NCBI GenBank assembly: GCA_017391185.1
Contig: JAFOZN010000219.1
Span: forward strand, 1 to 5,593
Source: Alistipes sp.
GTDB lineage: Bacteria > Bacteroidota > Bacteroidia > Bacteroidales > Rikenellaceae
Direction of reading: 5' to 3'
Length of the DNA: 5,593 nucleotides
Part shown: positions 1-5,593 of the stretch, piece after piece
Position numbering within the stretch: the first letter of the stretch is position 1
Layout: the number at the start of each line of letters is the position of its first letter
The notes under the pieces: generated by a model
The model's input: only the letters and a program-made list of their open reading frames with translations
What the model was told of the DNA's origin: nothing
The model's database searches: none
Position numbers and translations under genes: made by a program

Positions 1-798
1 CGTGAGCGTATCATCTCAGGTAAATCATCTATGGCCGTGTTGGCTCGTACCTACTCAGTGGATGTTGGTAGTGCTATGCAGGGTGGAGAGTTGCCTGCAG
101 GTCCTCTTTCTGGACTTACCAAACCTTACGCCGATGCTTTGGCCAAGCTCAAACCTGGTCAGATCTCTGAGGTTGTGGAGAGTGAGTTTGGTTTCCATAT
201 CATCGAGCTTATCGAGGAGCCTAAGAACAATATGTATCGTAGCCGCCACATCTTGCTCAAACCTTCATATACTATCGAGGAGCAGGTTGAGCCTACGCAG
301 TATTTGGATAGCCTTGTGACATTCATCAGAAACGATTCTATCGCTTTTGAGGTAGCAGCCAAGGATCACTCTCAGGATGATCTCTCGAAGATGAATGGTG
401 GTTTGGTGTCGAATCACGATTTGTTGATGAGTAATCCTGCTTTTGCCAATGTGCAATATACTCAGACTAAGTTCCGCCGTGAGGATTTTGGTAGTGGCAA
501 GAACCTCAATGATTATATGAACCTTATCAAGCTCAAGCCAGGTGAGGTATCGGGAGCGTTTATCTCTGAGGATGTGAAGGGTAATCCTATCAGTAAGATC
601 GTAAAGCTCTTGGAGATTATCCCTACACACTCTGCATCTTTGAATGAGGACTACCTCACAATCGAGGAGATGGCTTTGGAGGATAAAAAGTATAAACACT
701 TCGAGAAGTGGCTCAAGAGCAAGATTGATGAGATATATGTCTATGTCGATCCTGACTTCCGCGATGGAGAGTTTATGTATAAGAATTGGATCAAGTAA
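1..798 (+). CDS. SurA-like periplasmic peptidyl-prolyl cis-trans isomerase (parvulin type), 5' truncated
   Basis: The frame is open from the first base, so the 265 visible residues are the C-terminal part of a longer protein; the first in-frame ATG (base 31) lies inside a domain and is not the real start. Residues 1-73 are the second half of a parvulin (PpiC/rotamase) domain: YSVDVGSA, the GGELPAG turn, then LKPGQIS and FGFHIIELIEE, the usual closing strand. A second, more diverged parvulin-like domain runs from about 81 (RHILLK) through AAKDHSQDDLSKMNGG (119-134) and LKPGEVS (178-184) to about 205. A charged tail ends in KNWIK. Tandem parvulin domains are the SurA arrangement; such proteins are periplasmic and assist folding of outer-membrane proteins. 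The signal peptide and N-terminal chaperone region would lie upstream of the window. The gene ends 21 nt before the OstA-like gene, which suggests one envelope-biogenesis operon. Whether the second domain is catalytic cannot be told from the sequence; it may serve for binding only. Confidence 0.88.
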   Translation, partial: RERIISGKSSMAVLARTYSVDVGSAMQGGELPAGPLSGLTKPYADALAKLKPGQISEVVESEFGFHIIELIEEPKNNMYRSRHILLKPSYTIEEQVEPTQYLDSLVTFIRNDSIAFEVAAKDHSQDDLSKMNGGLVSNHDLLMSNPAFANVQYTQTKFRREDFGSGKNLNDYMNLIKLKPGEVSGAFISEDVKGNPISKIVKLLEIIPTHSASLNEDYLTIEEMALEDKKYKHFEKWLKSKIDEIYVYVDPDFRDGEFMYKNWIK

Positions 799-810
799 TC
801 TCTAAATCTA

Positions 811-815
811 AGGGG
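811..815 (+). promoter_or_regulatory. Possible Shine-Dalgarno-like site before the GTG start of the OstA-like gene
   Basis: The bases AGGGG lie 4 nt upstream of the GTG at 820. This is a partial match to the anti-SD complement and is notable because Bacteroidota mostly lack SD-led initiation. The 21-nt gap after the upstream stop contains no ATG or TTG in the gene's frame, so GTG is the only start that keeps the signal peptide. The match is short and could be chance; translational coupling to the upstream gene is the alternative. Confidence 0.35.
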
Positions 816-819
816 TAAA

Positions 820-3426
820 GTGCGCCGTACATTATCTGCATTAATCGTATTGTTAACCTTTGTTGGTATCCTCTATGCTCAGGGGATAACCACTCGTCAT
901 GTCACAGATTTGGTGAGTGAGCCAACTCTTGATCTTCCCCAAAAGCAGGAAAAACCTCTGTCGGAGGACAAGAAGCCTAAGCGTAAGGTTGACTTTATGG
1001 CAGATCTTGTCCGCCCATACCATCGCGAGGGAGATAGTATCGTCTGCTTGGTTGGTAACTTTGCGGCGCATCACAACGGAGCCGTTATCTGGTGTGATAG
1101 TGCGGTGCGATATGATGATACCCATTGGGGATTCTTCGGTAGGGTAGTCGTAAATCAAGATTCTATATATATGTATGGCGATAGTGCCATATATGATGGT
1201 GGTGCAGCCTATGCTGAGATCTATGCCCCGATTGTGAAGGTGGTCGATGGCGATGCATTGCTCTATACCTATAACTTTAGCTTCAATACCGAGGATAAAG
1301 TGGGTAGCTATCGCGATGGTGGCGTACTGGTGCACGATAATAATATCATCGAGTCACAACGTGGTTATTATGATGCTCAGAATCACGATATCATCTGCGT
1401 GGAGGATGTTGAGTTGCATGGTGATGAGTACGATATGAAGAGCGATTCGATAATCTATAATACCGATACCGAATTTGCGCGCTTCTTTACCAATACTGAG
1501 ATATGGAATAATGATGGCGATTATCTCTCGGCAGATGAAGGCCATTATGACAAACAGAAGGACCTCTATATGGTCACTCGCAACGGATATATCCTCTCTA
1601 AGGAGCAACAAATCTGGGGTGATACGTTGTCATATTATCGAACTGATGGCCATGTTGTGGCGTTGAACAATATCCAGATGGATGACTTTAAAAATAAGAT
1701 GCTTGCCTTTGGAGACTATGCCGAGTATTGGCAGGAACAGGGTGAGGCAATCTTGACTAAAAATCCATCTATCGTAAGTTATGAGACATCGGAGAGTGAT
1801 ACGGTCTTTATAAGCGCAGATACGTTGCATATAGTGACTATTGATCCTAAGAAAGAGAGCGCTGATGAGGCATCTACATCTTCTCAGGTGGAGCCAAAGT
1901 CAGATGATAATGCTGAATTGGCGGTTGCCACTCCTAAAGTGAGTGATTTTGCTCCCAAAGCGACTTTGGATAAGGCCGTAGAGAGCAAGCCTACACCATC
2001 TGAGCGTAAGCCTATCTCTCGTGGTAATAAAAGTGCTTTGCAGAAGGCCGATTCCGCAGCAATACCGACCCAAATTGCAGCTCCATCCAATGAGAATAAT
2101 ACTATAGAGCCGCAAAATGTCGCAGAACAAAACAAGCCCTCAAAGTCTGATTTGAGTTCTATTAGGAAGGATTCTACTGCTCATAGTGTAGACTCTTTGA
2201 AGGCTGATAGTCTTGCGATGGATTCTATGTTGGCTGATACTCTTTCTAAAATGACACCTAAGCAGCGCAAAGCCTTTGAGGCTAAGCTTAGAAAGGATCA
2301 AGAGCGTAAGTTGAAAGAGGCTGAAAAGCGTGCTGAGGCTAAGGAGCGTAAGATAAAGCTCGATTCTATTGCTAAAATCCGTCAAGCTAAAATTACGGCT
2401 CAGTTGGAGAAGGAGAAGGCACGTCAGTTGGAGTTGCACGCCAAGGATTCGCTTCGCCGAGCTGCGCAACGAGCTAAAGCCGAGGCTAAGGGTAAGGATC
2501 TCTCGGAGTTTGACCGTTTGGATAGTATAGCAGCCCTCAGAGGATATATCTTAAGACATGGCGCTCCTCCTGAGCAACCTGTTGAGCAGGCTCAATATGC
2601 GGGCCGAACAGAAGAGCCGATCGAGGAGAGTCAGGCTCAGGCGCAAGACTCTTTGCGTGCAGATTCGGCATATCGTGTTGTGAAGGCATTCCGTGGCGTG
2701 AGGATATATCGTTCGGATGCTCAGGCTGTGTGTGATTCGCTTGTGACTAATTCGGTTGATTCTATTGTCCATCTGTACATATCACCTGTGATGTGGAACA
2801 ATCAAAACCAGATTGCCGCCACTACCGTTGATTTGTATAGCAAGAATCAGCAACTTACCCGTGCAGAGTTCCTCGGAGACCCTATCATGGTGGCTGAGAT
2901 TGATACTACCTATTATAATCAGGTGGCTGGTAAAAAGATGATTGCCATGTTCAAGGATAACGAGATATATCGCAATGATGTGGATGGCAATGTCCAGACT
3001 ATATATTTCCAACAACAGGAGGGTGGATCATTGAAGATTACCGAGATGATCTACTTGGAGAGTGCTTCTGCCTCGTTCTATATCGAGAATCGAGAATTGG
3101 TGGGCATGACCTATCGTAATGATACACCTTTTAAACTATATCCTTTGGATCTAATTCCAGCCGATCAACCACTTAAACTCAAAAACTTTAAGTGGGTGCC
3201 ATCGTTGCGACCATCGCGTGAGAGTGTATTTACGCGCTCTATTAGAGAGTCTGAGAGAGAGGTGCGCGGTGCGAGAAAACGTCCAACATTCAATATTGTA
3301 GAGAAGATGGACCGCCGTAAAGAGGTGCTTTTGATGAGTGGTGAGTGGATTGATCGAGAGGATCAGCTTACTCCAGAGCTGGTGGAGTGGCGTGATAGGT
3401 GTATGCAGGAGGAGAAGACAAACTAA
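820..3426 (+). CDS. OstA/LptA-like outer-membrane biogenesis protein with a large low-complexity insert
   Basis: This 868-residue protein starts at GTG. The choice is fixed by a good signal peptide at residues 1-21 (MRR, hydrophobic core, cleavage near LYAQG) and by the next in-frame Met being at residue 60. Residues about 55-340 are a beta-rich OstA-like domain with repeating short strands such as WCDSAVRYDD, YMYGDSAIYD, SDSIIYNTDT and YLSADEGHYD, as in LptA/OstA jellyroll proteins. Residues about 343-617 are an Ala/Lys/Glu/Ser-rich insert with a DSL pentad repeat (458-475) and a charged, probably helical or coiled-coil part (478-560). The conserved domain resumes at about 618 (YRVVKAFRGVRIYRSD, then AVCDSLV) and runs to about 790, followed by a basic tail. 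Proteins of this family are thought to act in the periplasm in lipopolysaccharide transport or envelope integrity; the exact role in Bacteroidota is inferred. From memory, relatives are often shorter, mainly through this linker. The gene sits 21 nt behind the parvulin gene and 17 nt before the aldo/keto reductase. Confidence 0.87.
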   Translation: MRRTLSALIVLLTFVGILYAQGITTRHVTDLVSEPTLDLPQKQEKPLSEDKKPKRKVDFMADLVRPYHREGDSIVCLVGNFAAHHNGAVIWCDSAVRYDDTHWGFFGRVVVNQDSIYMYGDSAIYDGGAAYAEIYAPIVKVVDGDALLYTYNFSFNTEDKVGSYRDGGVLVHDNNIIESQRGYYDAQNHDIICVEDVELHGDEYDMKSDSIIYNTDTEFARFFTNTEIWNNDGDYLSADEGHYDKQKDLYMVTRNGYILSKEQQIWGDTLSYYRTDGHVVALNNIQMDDFKNKMLAFGDYAEYWQEQGEAILTKNPSIVSYETSESDTVFISADTLHIVTIDPKKESADEASTSSQVEPKSDDNAELAVATPKVSDFAPKATLDKAVESKPTPSERKPISRGNKSALQKADSAAIPTQIAAPSNENNTIEPQNVAEQNKPSKSDLSSIRKDSTAHSVDSLKADSLAMDSMLADTLSKMTPKQRKAFEAKLRKDQERKLKEAEKRAEAKERKIKLDSIAKIRQAKITAQLEKEKARQLELHAKDSLRRAAQRAKAEAKGKDLSEFDRLDSIAALRGYILRHGAPPEQPVEQAQYAGRTEEPIEESQAQAQDSLRADSAYRVVKAFRGVRIYRSDAQAVCDSLVTNSVDSIVHLYISPVMWNNQNQIAATTVDLYSKNQQLTRAEFLGDPIMVAEIDTTYYNQVAGKKMIAMFKDNEIYRNDVDGNVQTIYFQQQEGGSLKITEMIYLESASASFYIENRELVGMTYRNDTPFKLYPLDLIPADQPLKLKNFKWVPSLRPSRESVFTRSIRESEREVRGARKRPTFNIVEKMDRRKEVLLMSGEWIDREDQLTPELVEWRDRCMQEEKTN
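2170..2499 (+). repeat. DSL pentad repeat and K/E/A-rich helical segment inside the OstA-like protein
   Basis: Within the insert, Asp residues 458, 463, 468 and 473 are spaced exactly five apart in the units VDSL, KADSL, AMDSM and LADTL, with a looser unit (DST) at 451. Residues 478-560 then alternate Lys/Arg, Glu and Ala with almost no Gly or Pro, as in a long charged helix or coiled coil, and are punctuated by further DSI/DSL units at 515 and 543. More such units follow at 568, 610 and 615. The repeat is at the protein level: the Ser of successive units is coded TCT, AGT and TCT and the last unit has Thr, so it is not a recent DNA slippage product. Function unknown; a periplasm-spanning spacer is one possibility. 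Confidence 0.7.
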
Positions 3427-3443
3427 CCTTAAAAACTTTATAT

Positions 3444-4433
3444 ATGAACCCTATCTATCAAGCGGCACAAGATCGTTATGCCGCTTCTGAGTCTATCTAT
3501 GAGCGTTGTGGTCAGAGTGGTGTCTTATTACCTAAGATCAGCCTTGGTTTTTGGCATAACTTCGGTGGAATAGACCCTTATGAGCGTAGCCGTGCTATCA
3601 CGAGATATGCTTTCGATCACGGTATCACACATTTCGATTTGGCAAATAACTATGGACCACCCTATGGTAGTGCCGAGCAGACTATGGGGCGTTTGCTCAA
3701 AGATGATTTTGCGCCATATCGTGACGAACTCTTTATCTCATCCAAGGCGGGTTTTGATATGTGGGATGGCCCTTATGGTAATTGGGGTTCGCGTAAATAT
3801 CTGATGGCAAGTCTCGATCAGAGCCTCAAGCGTATGGGGTTGGATTATGTCGATCTTTTCTACTCTCATCGTTTCGATCCACTCACTCCTATTGAGGAGA
3901 CTCTGCAAGCTCTGGTAGATATTGTGCGTGCAGGTAAAGCATTGTATATAGGTCTGTCGCGTTGGCCATTGGAGGCGTTGAAATTCGCTGATAAATATCT
4001 TCGTGAGCGAGATGTTCCGCTTTTGATATATCAGGGACGCTTGCATCTGTTGGATCGTGCCCCACAAGAGGAGGGTATCCTTGATTATTGTAAAGAGAAT
4101 GGAATAGGATTTATCTCTTTCTCGCCTTTGGCGCAGGGCTTACTTACAGATCGCTATCTGAAAGATATTCCTGCCGATTCGCGTATGGCCAGAGAGGGTA
4201 GCTTAAAGTCTGAGCGTCTGACGTCCGAACTTAAAGCCGAATTGCATCGCCTAAATGAGATTGCACAATCGCGCGGAGAGACTCTCTCGGAGATGTCGCT
4301 GGCGTGGGTTAAGGCTCAGGCGGGTGTGACTTCGGTATTGATTGGAGCAAGTTCGGTGAAACAACTCGAAACAAATCTTAAGTCTATATACGCAAAACCA
4401 TTCTCATCTGAGGAGTTGCAAACAATTGGTTAG
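3444..4433 (+). CDS. Aldo/keto reductase, YghZ/Kv-beta-like family
   Basis: This 329-residue NAD(P)H-dependent carbonyl reductase is presumably cytosolic, as no signal peptide is seen. The start is placed at ATG 3444, not the in-frame ATG at 3399. The later start avoids a 28-nt overlap with the OstA-like gene, has an A/T-rich leader typical of Bacteroidota, and gives a family-like length. The (beta/alpha)8 tetrad is visible: Asp65 and Tyr70 in FDLANNYGPPYG, Lys101 in ISSKAG and His142 in FYSHR. Cofactor-side segments include GLSRW (170-174), FSPLAQGLLT (226-235), ADSRMAREG (244-252) and VLIGASSVKQLETN (298-311). SHR, SPLAQGLL and DSRM..EG recall E. coli YghZ, which reduces L-glyceraldehyde 3-phosphate and methylglyoxal, while SRW recalls the Kv-beta branch. 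The segment usually written QPSYNLLNR in YghZ is QGRLHLLDR here (197-205), so substrate preference should not be copied from YghZ. The gene is probably co-transcribed with the OstA-like gene 17 nt upstream. Confidence 0.92.
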   Translation: MNPIYQAAQDRYAASESIYERCGQSGVLLPKISLGFWHNFGGIDPYERSRAITRYAFDHGITHFDLANNYGPPYGSAEQTMGRLLKDDFAPYRDELFISSKAGFDMWDGPYGNWGSRKYLMASLDQSLKRMGLDYVDLFYSHRFDPLTPIEETLQALVDIVRAGKALYIGLSRWPLEALKFADKYLRERDVPLLIYQGRLHLLDRAPQEEGILDYCKENGIGFISFSPLAQGLLTDRYLKDIPADSRMAREGSLKSERLTSELKAELHRLNEIAQSRGETLSEMSLAWVKAQAGVTSVLIGASSVKQLETNLKSIYAKPFSSEELQTIG

Positions 4434-4471
4434 TTTAGGGATTTCTTGAGTAAATAATTTTGTTGAAACCC

Positions 4472-4501
4472 TTTGATAACGGATAATTTTTCGTAATTTT
4501 A
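4472..4501 (+). promoter_or_regulatory. Bacteroides-type promoter (-33 TTTG / -7 TAnnTTTG) for the Gfo/Idh/MocA gene
   Basis: A TTTG at 4472-4475 is followed 18 nt later by TAATTTTA at 4494-4501, which matches the Bacteroidota -7 consensus TAnnTTTG except for the last base. This would place transcription start near 4507-4509 and give a leader of about 35 nt ending in the A/T-rich, SD-free stretch before ATG 4542. The -7 box is the second half of a 10-bp tandem repeat (4484-4503). It is the only clear promoter candidate in the 108-nt gap; a second TAATTTTG at 4455-4462 matches the -7 box perfectly but lacks a well-placed -33 element. Confidence 0.6.
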
Positions 4502-4541
4502 CGTGTTGAAAATAAACTATTAATCTTAAAATTTCAAAAAT

Positions 4542-5593
4542 ATGAGTTCAAAATTCTCTCGCCTTGACTTCCTTCGCGCATCGGCATTGGGAGCTGTGGC
4601 TATGACTTTCCCAACTCTTGGCTCGGCAGCAGAGGCTACCAAGAAGGCTAAAAAGACTGACGCTAACGACTTTATCAACCTTGCTTTTATCGGTTTAGGT
4701 CAGCAGGCGATCCATCTTAAGAACGGTTTTATTACCATCCCTGACGTGCGTATCGTAGCAGCTTGTGATGTATATGACATCAAGCGTAATCGTTTCGAGC
4801 AGCAGGTAAATAAATATTATGCGGACAAGGGCATCAAGCAAAAGCTTGATATGTATATCGATTTTGAGGAGGTTTTGGCTCGTCCAGACATCGATGCAGT
4901 AGTTATCGCTACTCCCGACCACCAGCATGCTCGTATCGCTATCGCAGCTTGTAAAGCAGGTAAGGATGTGTATTTGGAGAAGCCACTTACATTTACAGTA
5001 TATGAGGGTCAGCGCTTGATTGAGGCTGTTCGTGCCAATAATCGTATTTTCCAGACTGGTTCTATGCAGCGTTCTATGGCTGAGTTTATCCACGCAGCTA
5101 ACGTAGTTCGCGAGGGACGTTTGGGTAAGGTACATTTGATTGAGGCTTATGTAGGTGATGGTCCAAAGCCTTACAATTTGCCAAAGCAGGAGGTTCCTGC
5201 AGGTTTGGATTGGGAGAAGTGGTTAGGTCCATTATCTACCAAGTTCTACTATAACCACGAGCTTAACCCACTTATCACAGCAAATGGAGGTGACGAGTGC
5301 TGGGGTGCATGGCGTTGGTATCAGGGCCTTGGTGGTGGATTTACTACCGACTGGGGCGCACATATGTTTGATATCTCGCAGTGGTGTATCGGTAAGGATG
5401 GTTCAGGTCCTACAGAGATTTTGCCACCAGCAGCAAGCCTTCATAAGTGCTTGACATATCGCTATGACAACGGTATCGAGGTTGTTCAGAAGTCATTCGG
5501 CCATGGCCAGGCAGTTCGCGTTCATGGTGAGAATGGTTGGATTATCGTAGCTCGTGGTAAGTTCTTGGCTTCTTCAGATGACTTTATGCCTAC
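4542..5593 (+). CDS. Gfo/Idh/MocA family oxidoreductase with N-terminal export-like signal, 3' truncated
   Basis: The frame is open from ATG 4542 to the window end: 350 full codons without a stop, so the C terminus is missing (from memory, relatives are about 430-450 residues). Residues 1-32 look like a signal: SRLDFLRASALG, a short hydrophobic stretch, and GSAAEA as a possible cleavage region. Next comes an NAD(P)-binding Rossmann fold with IGLGQQA (50-56), an acidic Asp76 after the second strand (AACDVYD), and VVIATPDHQHA (120-130). EKP (146-148) carries the family's conserved lysine, Lys147. The C-terminal alpha/beta domain includes LDWEKWLGP (222-230), WGAWRWY (254-260) and DWGAHMFD (270-277), in which His274 is the likely catalytic or metal-side residue. 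Members oxidise or rearrange sugars and related polyols using bound or free NAD(P); this subfamily is common in Bacteroidota but I cannot assign a substrate. It lies 108 nt behind the aldo/keto reductase, behind its own likely promoter. It uses no ATA isoleucine codon, unlike the OstA-like gene, which hints at higher expression. Confidence 0.92.
   Translation, partial: MSSKFSRLDFLRASALGAVAMTFPTLGSAAEATKKAKKTDANDFINLAFIGLGQQAIHLKNGFITIPDVRIVAACDVYDIKRNRFEQQVNKYYADKGIKQKLDMYIDFEEVLARPDIDAVVIATPDHQHARIAIAACKAGKDVYLEKPLTFTVYEGQRLIEAVRANNRIFQTGSMQRSMAEFIHAANVVREGRLGKVHLIEAYVGDGPKPYNLPKQEVPAGLDWEKWLGPLSTKFYYNHELNPLITANGGDECWGAWRWYQGLGGGFTTDWGAHMFDISQWCIGKDGSGPTEILPPAASLHKCLTYRYDNGIEVVQKSFGHGQAVRVHGENGWIIVARGKFLASSDDFMP

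Noticed and set aside
265..699. 144-residue open frame on the - strand opposite the parvulin gene
   Set aside because: It overlaps the second parvulin domain entirely and its translation is low in information; no promoter or leader of its own.
853..1335. 160-residue open frame on the - strand opposite the OstA-like gene
   Set aside because: The + strand has a signal peptide and conserved domain here. The antisense translation is Ile/His/Arg-rich without recognisable motifs, as expected for a shadow of a biased coding strand.
1846..2667. OstA insert as a mobile element or horizontally acquired segment
   Set aside because: There are no terminal inverted repeats, target duplications or transposase motifs, and codon style matches the flanks; protein-level repeat growth explains it better.
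3399..3443. In-frame upstream start for the aldo/keto reductase, overlapping the OstA-like gene
   Set aside because: The extra 15 residues (MYAGGEDKLTLKTLY) are read from the OstA-like gene's end and leader, and the start at 3444 gives the normal family beginning.
4455..4462. TAATTTTG as the -7 box of a second promoter
   Set aside because: It matches TAnnTTTG exactly, but no TTTG lies at a proper distance upstream; the nearest candidates are TTTA at 17 nt or TTGG at 25 nt.
4438..4471. Possible hairpin GGGATTTC / GAAACCC after the aldo/keto reductase stop, as a rho-independent terminator
   Set aside because: The stem has only seven pairs with a bulged A, the loop is 19 nt, and no clean T-run follows; its 3' arm abuts the -33 element. 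Too weak to call.
4695..5135. 146-residue open frame on the - strand opposite the Gfo/Idh/MocA gene
   Set aside because: It lies opposite the Rossmann domain with clear motifs on the + strand; its translation has no domain, signal or plausible leader.

Overview
The window looks like chromosomal DNA from a member of the Bacteroidota, most likely order Bacteroidales. The evidence is the gene set: a SurA-like double-parvulin isomerase followed by a Bacteroidetes-type OstA-like protein, and a Gfo/Idh/MocA oxidoreductase of the subfamily common in gut Bacteroidales. The last gene also has an A-rich, Shine-Dalgarno-free leader behind a promoter of the Bacteroides TTTG / TAnnTTTG type. By eye the G+C content is moderate (mid 40s %). 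I cannot fix the family or genus.

Layout: four genes, all on the + strand, densely packed. (1) 1-798 is the 3' part of a periplasmic peptidyl-prolyl isomerase; its 5' end lies outside the window. (2) 820-3426 is a complete OstA/LptA-like envelope protein with a GTG start and a signal peptide. A low-complexity charged segment of about 270 residues splits its conserved domain. (3) 3444-4433 is a complete aldo/keto reductase resembling E. coli YghZ. (4) 4542 to the window end is a Gfo/Idh/MocA oxidoreductase with an N-terminal export-like segment, cut off at the 3' end. The only non-coding stretch of note is 4434-4541, which holds the best promoter candidate.

Genes 1 and 2 are 21 nt apart and fit one outer-membrane biogenesis operon: a chaperone/isomerase for outer-membrane proteins and a putative lipopolysaccharide-transport protein. 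The aldo/keto reductase starts 17 nt after the OstA stop and is probably co-transcribed, although its soluble metabolic role has no obvious link to the envelope. The Gfo/Idh/MocA gene appears to have its own promoter and more biased codon use (no ATA isoleucine codon in its 350 visible codons), so it is probably a separate, better expressed unit.

I see no rRNA, tRNA, CRISPR array, transposase, integrase or phage gene, and no convincing previously undescribed system. The points most worth a second look are the repeat-containing insert in the OstA-like protein, the Tat-like signal with its second arginine replaced, the altered cofactor-side motif in the aldo/keto reductase, and a 10-bp tandem repeat over the -7 box of the promoter.
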